From Toxonevra muliebris (lineage: Eukaryota > Arthropoda > Insecta > Diptera > Pallopteridae): DNA of 64,000 nt. The stretch lies in the NCBI GenBank assembly GCA_963691655.1, contig OY829330.1:17022815-17086814 (forward strand). Reading direction: 5' to 3'. The position numbers were made by a program, and so were the translations under genes. The notes under the pieces were generated by a model. That model searched no databases and was not told where the DNA came from. It saw only the letters and a program-made list of their open reading frames with translations. Positions 44,965-57,059 of this stretch are shown piece by piece (positions within the stretch are counted from its first letter, which is position 1; every line of letters starts with the position of its first letter).

Positions 44965-45400
44965 AATCGGTAAAAGTAAAACCATGATAAATAATTTTTT
45001 ACAAAATATTGAAAGCTATGGAAAAAATAACGAAAGACAAAACTTGTAGAGCCACTTCAGCCCAGAAAATCTGCAATCTGTTATTACTGTAAGGAGCTTA
45101 CAATTTCATATCAGTGGCTTAACTCAAAGCTGAAACTGGAATTACTGTTCGAAGAATAATAAACTCTTCGGAAAACGTTCAACAAAAAATTTAAAAAAAA
45201 ATCCACGATTGAAGTTTTATGAAAGTAAGATACTGTAAACTGACCAGAGGAGAAGCATTATGCTCTCGGATGAAAAAAAGGTTTAATTTTAATGGTCCTT
45301 ACGTTTTCAGCTACTACTTTTATGATTTAAGAAGTAAAGTTTTTGGTCAGGTATCACGGAAGAGAAGACGAAAGCGCTATCCTCCAAAATCGTTTTTGAA
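44965..45400 (+). pseudogene. Tc1-like transposase pseudogene
   Basis: Plus-strand frames give INNFLQNIESYGKNN, then KKNPRLKFYESKIL, then MLSDEKK and FNFNGPYVFSYYFYDLR. The order, with SDEKKFN..GP.G..YY..DLR around the first catalytic Asp, is that of Tc1-type transposases found in insects. Several frame breaks. Sequence after about 45400 is not alignable by eye. No terminal repeats were matched. Confidence 0.65.
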
Positions 45401-45539
45401 AATTCTTTCCCACAGTTTTCGAACTACTCCCCTCTTCGACCCGTACAAGCATGCCAACTTCATGGGAAACGTTTGCGGATGGATGACGTGGAAAGTATAC
45501 GAAAGCGGAAGACAATTTGAAAATAAAAAATGAACGATA

Positions 45540-48165
45540 GACACCATCTAAACAGTGTGGCTAGAAGTCAACTAAAACCACTAAAATTATCTAAAAATCA
45601 CTTTATGACTCACTATGCAATTGTATTTTTTAAGTGATTGTGAAAAACGAAAAACAGTAAGATTTAATTCTTTAGAAAAATTAAACTAAAACTAACTTAT
45701 TGCGTCATTTATGCATTATTCTAATGACTCAACAAAATAACATTTAAGGGGGTGTCCTGAATTAGAAGGTTAAAAAGAAACATTTTTTCGTGATTTTTTT
45801 TAGAACGGAAAAAAAGAAATGAACCCATTGAACTTCAAGGTATATTTTTGTATATATTCAAAGTGAATAAAAAAATTTTGACGACAGTAAAATAATAAAT
45901 TACAACAGATTTATTAGTATTTTTCATGAGTATCTTGCCGCTGCAGTCTTCAATCGGTGGGAAAGATGCAACTTGATTCTTGACTTGAAACAAATAAAGA
46001 AAAACAACTTTTAATTGTTCATATGTTTTTTTTTCTGGGTGAACCAAAAAAAGCAGAAAAAAAGTAAAATTGTTTTTAAGATAATTTTTCCTTATTCAAA
46101 AGAAAAAAGGTATAGCTTAAAAAAAAAAAAAATTTCGTGAATGTAAATAAATCTTATTGGCGCTGGTTTTAATCAAATGACGGTGAGTGTATATACATAT
46201 ATATAAATTAAAATACCAACTGCTTATTTTATTGCCCGCTATACAATTCATACTGCACAATTTTCTTTCTTATAAAAATTTTCGCTGTTTTCGTTACTTA
46301 CTGTACATTCGTAAAATTATTACAACTACCACTAAAGTTGTTCATACATACTGTACTGGACATAATTGTACAGCAGGTACAAAAATAAAACAGCAAGAAA
46401 CAAAAGGAAATGAAATAAAACAAGGAAAGGGTATTACTAGCCACTTTACTACTAGCCCTGTCAACTTGCTACACACAGCCAAGCCATCTCTCCCTCCTTC
46501 ATAATGACTAGTAAATGGCTAAGGAAAAACTACTGTCAACCTGCTACACTGACCACAAGCGTTGAATTGTTGTTGTTGCTTTTGTTTTATACGATGTTGT
46601 TGTAAGGACATGCTGAGTATAAATACATATGTATTAATTTATACATATGTATGAATGTATAAGTATGTGTGGGAAAACCAAATTCAACCAATTCAACACC
46701 ATTAAACTTTATTTTTTTTCTATTAGAACATTTGAATAAAGCGCGCTTGGTCGCTGATCGTTCGGACTGTCTGTCGTTAAAATTTAATATAGGAACGTTT
46801 ACAATTTTCAAACCACGATACGTACTATTTTTGTAAAGATATTAAAATATATTAATAAATAAAAAAATGTTATGTTTAAAAAAAATTTAAGAAACATTAA
46901 TAAACAAATAATTATAAATAACAAAAATAAAAGTAATAATTAAAAAAAAAAAAAAAAAATGAAGTGTATAAATGTGGGTTTATTATATATATATATATCA
47001 ACGTATATATAACTATATGTATATATTGTGAAATTTTCAAAATGAAAGAACAAAAATTTTAAATTAAAATTCAAACGAAAACTACAGAAAGATTTAAAAA
47101 CGAATAAAAATTTTTGTTAGAGCAGTGAAAAAATATATACCTAAAAATGTGAGAAAATCAATAGATCAATTAAAGCATTTTTTGCCCATACTTCTACCTT
47201 AAAGATTATATTCTAAAGAGGTTGCAATTCGCTTTCGCTCAGCAACATTTTACTGTTTATTCTTCAGAAACCACTTATGGGTTAACCGACCAAATCGGCC
47301 GACTCAGATCGAAAATAACATAAAACATCGAAGTTTTGATAAAAGGTAAAAAGATGAAATTAATAACTGGAAACTGTAAAATTTTATATAGTGCCGGTTT
47401 GGTAATTAATCTACGATATAATAGATATGATTATGTAATTTCGGATGATGATGGTCAGGACTCGAATTTTGTTGATTTAATTAAATAACATTATATGGCT
47501 GGAGCTTAATTCTATGTCCAATTATAACGCATTTAAACTTTGTCAAGAAAGAACTTTTGCAATCGAGCATAAACTTTTAAAGTCAACGTTTTTGTTTATG
47601 CAACAATTGTTTCAAATTACAATGGATTTCTCCTTTTATTTTTTAACAATTGCCAACATAAATAAAAACAAATGAATTGTAAAAACAAAAACCAAATCCA
47701 ACTAATTTTTTTTGTCTTTCTTCTACATATACTTGACACCAGCGGTTGACGCTTTTATTGTTTACTCTCTCAAAAAAAGTCGGTGGCCGCTTTGGTTCTA
47801 TTTAAAGCATAAATCTCAATTTCGCAATTACAGTTGAGTTCAACATATGCAATTTCTAATTTTTTGATGAAATAAAAAAAAAGATGGCAAGCCAACAAAA
47901 TCCGAGCCTTGATGATGATAATCAAAATAAGGATGATCGGATTATTATCACGTTTACCTCCCATACATGGGAAATTTATAAAATATTATAACTTGAAATC
48001 CATTGCAGATTTAAGCGAATTGCTTGAGAAATTTGTATCAAAAACTCCCAAAAAGAAGGGTACAGGGGGTGGTGGAGAGTTGATGCGAAAATAAAAGTGT
48101 TTAACTTTCTATAGTTAAAAACTTTGTCTCAGATATTCAAAATGATATACTTAACCACTTATACG
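45540..48165. other. Mostly unassigned AT-rich interval
   Basis: A plus-strand frame at 47884-47994 starts after a good context with MASQQNPSLDDDNQNKDDRI and ends TSHTWEIYKIL; the next frame continues LSELLEKFVSKTPKKK (48014-48060) after a CAG that could be a 3' splice site. This may be a small gene remnant of unknown type. 47354-47488 holds a 44-codon frame without recognisable content. Elsewhere only AT-rich sequence, TATA microsatellites (46985-47020) and short inverted motifs. Confidence 0.3.
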
Positions 48166-48170
48166 ACACG

Positions 48171-48469
48171 AAAAACATTTCTGAGTTCTCACATAGTTTT
48201 TCTAGAGTTGTTTTCGATGCTGCTCACTAATCTACATACCATATATTTTGTTCGGGTCAGGTCAAACTTTTGTGATATCGATGATTTTTTAAAAAATGGT
48301 ATATTTTTTGTGTTGTGTACAAGTTTTATGAGTTTTTCAACGTTTTCAACAAAAAAAACTTCTAAATAAATTTTTTTCAACCTAAATTTAAAAAAAAAAA
48401 ATTCAAAATCATCATCAAAATCAACTCCAGAAAAACCATATGAGAACTCAAGAACTCAGAAATGTTTTT
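48171..48469. repeat. Inverted repeat, about 55-bp arms
   Basis: 48171-48222 (AAAAACATTTCTGAGTTCTC ...TTTTTCTAGAGTTG) is complementary with few differences to 48410-48469 (..CAACTCCAGAAAAACCATAT..AACTCAGAAATGTTTTT). About 190 bp of AT-rich spacer. Probably a small MITE. Confidence 0.65.
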
Positions 48470-48479
48470 AGGCCCATTT

Positions 48480-48665
48480 TGTTGCACAGTGTTATAGGGC
48501 TCGTTGCCGGCTTCCTTAGAAAATCGGTGTCAGAGAATTGGGCCTATGTCATGCATGTCAAGAAGATAATGAAACTGCTGAACATTTCGGGCATGATGTG
48601 TATACTCAGACCCAACGACAGAGACGTGGAAGGGGGGATTTCCCCGGACCCAGAGTTGGACGTGG
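48480..48665 (+). pseudogene. LINE C-terminal zinc-finger tail fragment
   Basis: Plus-strand VIGLVAGFLRKSVSE, then CHACQEDNETAEHF. The CX2C..ETAEH pattern is the conserved CCHC-like end of RNase H-bearing LINEs (compare EEECEETADHFLSVCP at the end of the LINE at 3291). The final Cys is not seen. Short and degraded. Confidence 0.45.
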
Positions 48666-48964
48666 GGACCGAACAAGTCTAGACGCCCTAGAACTTTTTT
48701 GTTGAATATTAAATTCTTCAATCATAACCAATTTTTGTTTTGTTTTTATATATGAAAAAAAGAGATATTACTTTAAAATATGGTAGACATGTTTATTAAT
48801 GTTTTTTTTTTTTTACACAGGCGATTTAGGGCCATACAATTTTTTTGAAAAAAAAACTCCAAAAATCGGTGGTTCAAGAATAATGAAGGGGCAGTTCAAG
48901 AATAATGCCTCATAGTTATCTCATTTTTAAGAACATATATACAAGGTGGGGCAATAGTAATGCC

Positions 48965-50960
48965 ATAATGTTACTTGGGTGCCATTTTGTTAGAAATTAA
49001 AAAAATGGTGTTGTGTTTGCAGGGAAAGTTTATTTGAAGGTGTAAAATTGATGACATTAAGTTCTTAAAATGATATCTGCCAAATGACCACCTCCTGTGT
49101 TGATACAGATTAGTAGTCCTTTTACGGTATTTGGAATTGCGAGAATTCAAAAATCCCCTAAGGAAGAAGTCTGATGCCGTCAGATCTGGCGATCTGGCCG
49201 GCCAGTTCAAATCGTCAAAACGGGAAATCACACGGCTCGGAAATCGGTGTTGCAAGATCTCTATCGTTGCCCGAGCTGTGTAAGTGGCTGTTCCATCCTT
49301 CTAGAAGCAATATTGCTGTAACGCTTACCAGTTACGGTGAAGCCATGCCGTCGGCGTCCTAAAAAAAAAACGGACAATAATTTTTTCACTGCAAATGTCG
49401 TACCAAACCAGAGATGCCAACTCATTTTTTCTGTCTCCCCGATAGCCCTCGAGAAATTCCCCGATTTTCAATCAAATTCCCCGCACCGTATAATGGCGAC
49501 ATACACTTAAAGTTGGTCAAGGTTAATGTTATTTTAATGCGCTCCAGAACTGGTAGGTTAATAGGTTAAGGAACTTTCTGACTCCGGAATTCTTTTGACA
49601 CATGGGGGATTTCGTCTCAGAGAAACCCTCTCTTAAAATCGATTGAGCTCAAATGAATCCGGTGTACCGAGTTACTCGACGTTCATTTTGATAGATAAAC
49701 ACTTAAATGAAAATACATGGGCTTTCTTTTGACCCAAATAATAACAAAAAATGGTTCCTATTGTTCACGTTTTGAAAAAAAAGTCAAAACTATTTTTGAT
49801 TTTAAAAAAAAATTTCGAAAGATTAAATAAAAAACGTGTTCGATAAAACTTTCCAAATGCAATAGGTGATTAGTTACATAGATCCAAAACAGGGGCTTTT
49901 TGAACAAAATATATAAATCCTACCGCCTTCAAACTTCGCGAATTTTGGCGGACAGCCAAATTAGTTTTTTCAAAAATTGGACTTTTTTCGAAAGTAGAAC
50001 GTTGCAAATTGAGGAAAAAATTTACCAAACTTTTTTTTTATTATGTACTGGGGCCATTGTTGTATAGAAAAACATATTTAAATTTTAGACCGTACGTGCC
50101 AATGGCAAAAACCTTGTTTTGAGAAGAACGGGTTCAAAGTTTTGTCTATCGGCTTTTAAATATATCGACGAATCCCAACGGACCTTCCTCCCGCCCAATA
50201 CTACCGGGAGGTGCATCTGCATAACGCACAGATCGGTGACCAATACAATCGCAGTCCGGAATTAAAAATCAAGAGGTGCTGGACGAAGGCATAGCTAAGC
50301 CTTTCTGAACAGCCGAAAGTGATGCCGAAGCGCTGCGCGACTGTTTTGGACTGACACTCGCCGCTATAATCGTCTATATCTACGAAAGCACTTCGAGTTT
50401 CTCTCTGAAATTTTTACAAACTACTTTTGAAATATAATACTTTCAAATTTCTCGAAACTAAGAAAGAGCAAGGCCCTCTTAAGAAGAGATGAAGATTATA
50501 AGACCCAAAATATGTAGTGTTGGAAAAGTTAAACGATTTACATTACATAAAATTTGACAAAAAATATTCTACAGACTTTATTGACTAAAAGCTGAGCGGT
50601 TTCAAATTCCTCGCAATAAACAGCTCATTCCCCGATTCCCCGTACTAAGTAAAATTCCCCACAAATCGGGGAATTCCCCGCAAGTTGGCATCGCTGTACC
50701 AAACATTTACTTTGTTGGGATGCAATGGCTCTCCGTGCATTTCATTTTCAGCAGGCAGCAATTGGTGAACGGTTTACACTTTTTATGGGAACATCTTCAG
50801 GTCTCGGCCACAGCAGCGATATTCTCGGACGAGCAATACGCGGCCGGCCACTTCTTGCGACATCGCTAGTTGACCCAAACGAAACGCCCCGCCAAACTCT
50901 TAATTGTTCGCTCACATGGTACAGGATGGCGAGGTAAACGACGACGAAATTCACGCAGCG
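48965..50960 (-). pseudogene. DUF4817/DDE_3 transposase pseudogene split by a hAT element
   Basis: The minus-strand 5' part at 50960-50705 reads SGRPRIAR, then SENIAAVAE, and MHGEPLHPNKVNVW. After the hAT insertion the 3' part (49400-48971) reads GFTVTGKRYSNI, then LQHRFPSRVISRFDDLNWPA and RSPDLTASDFFLRGF. This is the DUF4817-type N-terminus followed by the end of the DDE_3 domain, with the third catalytic Asp in RSPDL..SDFF. Frameshifts occur in both halves. The hAT duplication TACCAAAC marks the exact break at 49401-49408/50697-50704. Confidence 0.8.
49409..50696. mobile_element. hAT family copy 3, inverted orientation
   Basis: Ends CAGAGATGCCAACTCATT (49409) and GCAAGTTGGCATCGCTG (ending 50696), flanked by perfect duplications TACCAAAC (49401-49408, 50697-50704). 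GGGGAATTCCCC is at 50668-50679. Compared with copies 1 and 2 it has an extra GC-rich stretch at about 50165-50400 of unknown origin, and the internal block also found at 31190-31400. No intact frame. Confidence 0.95.
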
Positions 50961-51067
50961 TTAAACAAATAGACTGGAAATCGGAAATAAGCAGTAACAA
51001 TAATTTCGCATTCTTCGAGCGTGTGTTCCTATGCTTGTTCTATCTTTATCTCTATCTGTCTACAAGA

Positions 51068-52020
51068 TAAATGTCAAAATCGCGATAATTCGTACTCCGT
51101 TAATTCGAAAATCTCAATAATTCGTAACAAACTGTTGGTCCCTTGAAAAAATCGCTTTAATTTGTAAAAATTCCAAACATTTTGGTCCCTTCGCTAATTC
51201 GTATTTTTTTCAATACAAGATCTGCTTAACCTCTTATTAATCAAAATTGGTTGTTGACAACATTTTATAATTCGTAATGCAAAGTAACGATGCGAATACG
51301 TAACTGTAAATTCGGCATCGAAGGAACCGTTTTATCGTATTACTCGTAATCTCATCGTATTACTCATTAGTAATCGTTGGATGCTTTCTCTTCCTTGCAA
51401 AATCAATTTTGCATACAGATGATCGCGTACTCTATGCTGAGTATGAAAATATCGTCAAATTGAAACCAATACTAATTTACAGTCACAGCTTTTCCTTACT
51501 TAATTAAATTTCCTAAATAAATAAATTATTTCACTTTTGGATTCACATTAAAATCAATAAAATGTTCTATTTTCAAATCAATTTAATTTTTGTAAATAAA
51601 TGAATTATTTCCTATTTTATTACCACGTTTATATGAACTCATTTTCAATGGTGTCTGTCTGTCTGTTCGGTACAAATTTTGCAATCGATTTTAAACTAAC
51701 TTCCCGATGAGCTAGAGACTTGAAATTTTAAGTCAGTTTTAAAAACGTGGTATATTAAACATTTTTTTTTTATTTAAATTTTTGTATTTACATCAAAATC
51801 AATCAAATTTTTTTTTTTTTCAATTAATTTGATTTTGCTAATAAAAGAATTTTTAAGTGCATTCATTGGAAAAATCAGTTAATTTTCATTAGCTAAGTAT
51901 TTGTATGGAATCTAACCACTTTCAATTTAAATTCAAAACAAAAAAAAATCGGATAAATAGAAATCTTGTTAAATCGAAAACCTTTGTCCCTTGCGATTAC
52001 GAATTATCGGGATTCCACTG
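51068..52020. mobile_element. pogo/Tigger-like element, decayed
   Basis: The right end reads inward as CAGTGGAATCCCGATAATTC and is followed by TA, the classic form of Tigger/pogo ends. The left end, AAATCGCGATAATTCGTACT (from 51078), is a decayed partner. Subterminal (A)ATTCGTAA.. motifs recur at 51087-51300 and near the right end. The interior has TGTCTGTCTGTCTGTTCGG (51655). No transposase frame. Confidence 0.6.
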
Positions 52021-52241
52021 TATTTTGAATTTTAGTATGAAGTTTTTACAGTATATTTTTAATATATTGTACTTTCGAAATACGTAATAAAAGAAATCGA
52101 TTTTTTGAAACTCGAACACCAGACTACACTACTTAAAATCATACTGTAAGTCAAGAGTGAACAGACTGCGATAAAATGTAGATTGATTTTTATGAATCCA
52201 AATCTCTCAACGGTTACCAATAACATGCACTAGGCCGACTT

Positions 52242-52665
52242 AATAATACTACCAAGACTTTTCGCTACTTTAGGTCAAAGTCTGAAATGGAGTTCATATA
52301 TATAAAACCGCTTAACTCATAAACCACAAGGATTTTCGTGTTGGTGTTTTCGGCAAAGGTGTTTCACTAAAATAGGCTTATAATATAGCAGAGCATTGTG
52401 GTAGCAAAAAGTTAATGCAGGGTGTGGAATTTGAGACTAAACGCATTAAACTGTAGGGTTTTTACCATATATTTTAAATCGTAAGGGTAATTCGTTCTAG
52501 TTTGAACAATGAAAATGTTCTTATTTTATCTGGCTACAATTTTGCTGAACATAGTAACCTAGTATTGAGAATAATATACATTGAATGACTCACAAAATTG
52601 ATTAAGAACCATGCAGGGTTGAAAAAATCTACCTAAAGTAGCGAAACGCCTTGGCAGTATTATTT
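52242..52665. mobile_element. Small MITE with about 35-bp TIRs
   Basis: AATAATACTACCAAGACTTT followed by TCGCTACTTTAGGT at the left is complementary to ACCTAAAGTAGCGAAACGCC followed by TTGGCAGTATTATT at the right. No open frame. An internal GACTCACAAAATTGATTAAG (52587) resembles the Tc1 element's terminal repeat at 6814 but is diverged. Confidence 0.7.
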
Positions 52666-52738
52666 ATTTTATTTTTTTATTTACTGTTTTCAACATCCTA
52701 ATACAACAAGGCTAAAAAATATCTTATAATTTATAGTA

Positions 52739-53573
52739 CAGTGCACGCCCTGAATTCTCAAGTAGTTTGTTCTTGTGCTACTTCAGAATTCCGAATTTTT
52801 AAAATTTCTGGACGGTTTTTAAAATCAACGTTTTTTTTAAAGAATAGCACCTTTTTTTATGCTACATAGCTGTTGTCGATTTACATAATTATAGTCGTAA
52901 AATATTTAAGAAATACATACATATATATTTAACATACATTTATTCCTTTCACATAAATGTAACTACGTTGTACACAATAGCAATACTCAGAAAACTTAAG
53001 TCAAATCATAAGATTTTAGGAAGTTGCATACAAATCAAAAATTACTTAACCCTTTGACTCCGTATTTTTTTCCAGCGAGAAAAAAATGTTTTGTTCAGTT
53101 TTGTGTTTCATGGGGACACTGTAATGCAACAAAACTAAAAAAATCACAAAGTGTTCCAAGGATGATGTAGTTGCAATGTCCGCATTTGTGGCCAAACGTA
53201 GTCACCTTCAGTAGAAGTAATTGAGCAAATTTGAACATCCGTTTCTTTTTATTTAGATCCTTTTATAAAATAATTTACATGAAACTTTTGGTAATACATA
53301 AAAATATTATATGGAGGAAAAAAAACAAACCAGCCAAAAAATGTTATGTTTTCCACACAACAAACAAATGACCGAAAATTTATTAATACGGCTAAAAATT
53401 CCCTCCAATTTTTAACTTTGAACGAGAGAAAAGTGAAGAAAGAAGTTCTTAGAAAAGAGTTTGCAAGAAAAATTGTCTACAGTTCTGAGTATGCACGCAA
53501 CTGCGTACACTAAGAGTCAAAGGGTTAAGTTTTCTGGACAATTTAGATTTCCGAACTTTCCGAGCGTGCACTG
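52739..53573. mobile_element. TA-flanked element with CAGTGCACGC ends (pogo-like)
   Basis: Ends CAGTGCACGC (52739) and GCGTGCACTG (ending 53573), with TA on both sides (52737-52738, 53574-53575). Beyond the perfect 10 bp the subterminal GAATTC / GGAAATC-type blocks are loosely inverted. A piggyBac-like MITE is nested at 53050-53524. Without it the element is about 355 bp. Confidence 0.7.
53050..53524. mobile_element. piggyBac-like MITE nested in the pogo-like element
   Basis: Perfect TTAA on both sides (53046-53049, 53525-53528) and 11-bp inverted ends CCCTTTGACTC / GAGTCAAAGGG. TTAA duplication and CCC-starting ends are diagnostic of the piggyBac superfamily. A palindromic subterminal block GCACGCAACTGCGTAC lies near the right end (53495). 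No transposase. Confidence 0.85.
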
Positions 53574-53949
53574 TAATTTTTTTCCCCCGATTTGTTACTG
53601 ATTTTATTTTTGAATGAATTAAAATCATTTTCAAAGAAAATTTTTCTTGTCCACATTAATTTGCACAAGAGTTTAATTTTCTCCCCGTTCTCCAATACAT
53701 TCTTTAATATAAAAATATACAACAGCACACATATTCTGTCATAGCCAATGGGGAGCACATAATGACGTTGACTATAACCAATCAAATCGTTAGGTGTGCC
53801 CAAAAAAATTTGCAAAAACCAACCATAATCATTCATTTGGGGATGAAAATATGTATGTGTGTGTGAGATAAGCTAAGAACATACCCAAACTTCTTAGGGA
53901 AAGTCCCCCCTTCCGGAAAAAATTAAACCCCCATCCACACCCATATACC

Positions 53950-55180
53950 CAGAGAAATACTTACTTGGTTCGAAGAAAAACGGCTATAAAATTGAGGAAA
54001 AATGGGAATGATTTGGCGCCATAGAAACGGTTTCCTCATTTAGATATATAAAATTTCTTTGAGTTGAGGAAATATTTTTCAAATATGAGAAATTGTATAT
54101 AATTTAGGTAAAATTTTCCTCAGTTTGAGGAATATTTTTCCATAGATTCAAGTCAATTTATTTTTTGGAAAAGAAATCCTCAATTTATGGAATATTTTCT
54201 ACAATATTGTTTTAATTAAAAGGCATAGAAATCATGTTTTTTTTACTTGTATTCATTTATTATTTTATTTTTAATAAAAATTAAGGTTTACATTCATACG
54301 TATTTTTACAAACACTACAGGCATCGTCGCCTTGAAATGATCAAAAGATCTTTATGGCCACCAAAAAATTATAAATTGAACTTTATTGAAATTTATATCT
54401 TATGAATATATTTTATTTTTTTCACAATATAATATCAATAGCCACAAACCACTTCGCTTGAAATAGAGACGCCGACTTAAAAATTCAAAAGAAAAACAAA
54501 GCATACGCGATTATCTGCTAAGGCCAAAAGAGTAAACCTAGTTTTTCGTATGTACAATAATTTTGTATGGAGAACATTTTTGGTATATTCGTCTCTTTCT
54601 TACATTTTATTTTTTTATGCAAAAATAGTATGTAAGTTTAATTACCTTATTTTATTTTAAATAAGGTAATTTGTTCTTTTATGGTATTTTGATACTTTTG
54701 TTTTGCAGCCAAATGGTGCTTGAATTTTTATATGCTGGTGCGACTAAATTTTGGAAAAAACAGGTTTATGGAAACGTCCATTGTTCCATGCGCATTTATG
54801 TTAACAATAGACCAAGTAATTGTTGAGACGCGTTGTAAGGACTATGTTTTAGAAAAAAATTATATTTGAAGATGCCAATTTACCACACCCAAATTTTCTT
54901 GTGTTTTATTTACTTTTTATCTTACTTTTCTTTAATTTTAGTTTTAACAATTTCATTGAAACTTGGGATTTGATTTCAATTGGTGGGCAGCACCGCAATT
55001 AAATTTCCAAAAAATGAAGAAAAAACTTACTTCAAAATGAACACTATGGTTGCATGAAAGGAGCATATTTTTCTTCATTTTGAGGAAAATTTACATAAAC
55101 GAGAGAAATTTTCGTGGATTTAAATTGAGGAAACTTTTTCTTTGTTCTAGAGATGGGTTTTTTTTCTTGGTGTAGGTAAG
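53950..55180. repeat. MITE-like repeat with TTGAGGAAA motifs
   Basis: Both ends carry similar sequence in inverted orientation (ACCCAGAGAAATACTTACTT at left; the right end reads inward ACACCAAGAAAAAAAACCCA), and AATTGAGGAAA / CCTCAATTT motifs recur at least eight times near the ends. A perfect 13-bp-arm hairpin AATTACCTTATTT is at 54640-54671. No coding frame. Confidence 0.45.
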
Positions 55181-56054
55181 CATTTTTTCGTTATTCGAAA
55201 ATGTACTATAATTTTTTATATTGTGGGACAAATGATCAACGGTGTTTTCCCCCCGCTTTTGAATTACGATTGCGGCCCAGTAGTAATTTCACGGTACATT
55301 TTTAAAAAAGATTTAAAATTTATTACCACAACAAATTCGACATTATTTTTGATTTTATCAACTTTTCGGACACCAAAGTTTTAGACTTGAAGGTTCTTGT
55401 TACATGAATTTAACTTTCTAATAAGTTCTAGAAGTCCTAGAATCGCTCAATCGCAAATGGCAAGCAGCTAAACGAGCTGCCGAGAATTTCCGTTGAGGAA
55501 AAAAATCATAATAAAATTTGTCTTTCTTTTATTTGTAGGTATACATTCTTGGTTTTCAATTCATTCAATTTTTGGTTTAATTCAAATAACAGTTTCGATC
55601 TAATGTGAGATGGAAATTGAGTTATATGCACCATAACATTGCCGACGGTAGCTACACGACTACATCTCTCAAATTATAAAAACAACATGTTCTTATGGAG
55701 ACGATTATTTTGGTGACGACACGACCATCGACCAAAATTGTGGCTGTAGCCAATTTCAAATCTATTTCTAATTTGCTTTTGTTGCCTTGGCTGTGTTTGC
55801 TGCAGGTTAAGCCGCTTCCATTGTGTTTAGTAGCTGACTGACTACACGGCGACAGTTTTAGCCTACAGAATTTCGTAGCAGTGTGTTCGTGTAGCTGCTG
55901 TTATCAATGTGTATGGACCAATACACCACTCAACAGGCTGCAATGAACAATGTTTGTCCTCTTCTTCGTAAGTTAATGTCCGGTTGTAGTTAGTGATCAG
56001 CTTTACTGCTGTTTCACCAGCATCGTTCACTACAGATATACAACCTTGATCAAA
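55181..56054. other. Unassigned interval
   Basis: 55600-56050 is GC-richer and contains GTAGCTACACGACTACA and CGTGTAGCTGCTGTTATC motifs in opposite orientations about 300 bp apart, which could be remnants of inverted ends. The minus-strand 87-residue frame at 55863-56126 overlaps the mariner end and is not supported. Confidence 0.3.
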
Positions 56055-56650
56055 AAGCTCCCGGAATAACCACCGTGTGGCGCTCCCATTGTTCCGATTT
56101 GAGTTCTGTTCGTTAAGTTGGTACATCTGTTGTTGATATTTCCTCTAAATCTTAGCGTCATAGCTTGACATTTACGTAGCCAAGAGTACATCAATCTCTG
56201 TGTGTGTTGGCGATTTTTTACAATTTTAAAAATGGATTTAAATTTGCAACAACGAACTTGTATTAAATTTTGCGTAAAAAACGGATTTAATGGTGCGCGA
56301 ACGTTGGAAATGTTGGAACGATTCTCTGAAGAAAACGGTCGTATACCAGTGACACGAGCGGTTCAAAAGTGGTCGTGAGTCAATCGAAGATGATGAACGC
56401 AGTGGCAGACCATCTACATCGAAAACCGCCGAAAACATTGATAAAGTAAAAGAAATTTTGGTCAATAACCGCAAATTAACCATCAGAGAGTATTATTTGG
56501 GGGTTATGAGGCGTTTGCGTGAAGCGATTCGCCGAAACAGACCAGAATTGTGGACAGAAAACTCGTGGATTTTGCACCATGATAACGCACCGTCGCACAG
56601 TGCCATCATTATTCGTAATTTTTAGACGAAAAATGCAACAAATTCCATCT
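56055..56650 (+). pseudogene. mariner transposase pseudogene, internally deleted (same family as 34059-34895)
   Basis: The plus-strand frame starts MDLNLQQRTCIKFCVKNGFN (56232) and continues through the first HTH into frameshifts (RESIEDDERSGRPSTSKTAE). It then jumps to YYLGVMRRLREAIRRNRPEL and SWILHHDNAPSHSAI, which contains the second catalytic Asp. The segment with the first Asp is deleted. The 5' UTR is almost the same as the copy at 34695-34895. It ends near 56650 beside a 17-bp tandem duplication (GGAAGTATGACAGT twice, 56655-56690). Confidence 0.85.
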
Positions 56651-56960
56651 AACAGGAAGTATGACAGTCAAAGGAAGTATGACAGTATTCCCAGCCATTA
56701 AGCCTGTATGAACAATTTTAAATAAATTTTTTCCAAAAATCCTCTAAAACAGAGGTACAGATAGCAGGTGGAGGGTTGGTGTGGAGAGAAAAAATTTTTA
56801 TCTTTTTGTAATACACAATTTTGCCTCAGATGCCAAAGTTTCAAGACCTTAAAATAATATACTTATCTACCAATATCAATTATAAATGCTATGATTTATG
56901 CAAAAGAAATAAAATAAAGAAGTAAAGCAAAAATATATTCCGTCGCATGTGCAAATGTAT

Positions 56961-57036
56961 CGTCGCCTGAGAATTGATTTGGCGTATGTGTATAAGTATT
57001 CCTATGCCTATACGCCAAATCAATTCTCAGGCGACG
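56961..57036. repeat. Perfect 27-bp-arm hairpin
   Basis: 56961-56987 (CGTCGCCTGAGAATTGATTT then GGCGTAT) is the exact reverse complement of 57010-57036, with a 22-base loop. The flanks continue partial pairing. Unusually well preserved next to decayed elements. Could be a recent palindromic MITE, or a hairpin RNA precursor if transcribed. Confidence 0.85.
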
Positions 57037-57059
57037 GTATGTTTGTGGAATTTATATGT

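Noticed and set aside
45553..46551. Possible hAT element from CAGTGTGGCTAG to GCTACACTG
   Set aside because: Flanking 8-mers do not match and the subterminal sequences are not inverted copies.
55863..56126. An 87-residue minus-strand frame
   Set aside because: Its first third is antisense to the mariner end that is shared with 34800-34895, so the frame crosses an element boundary.
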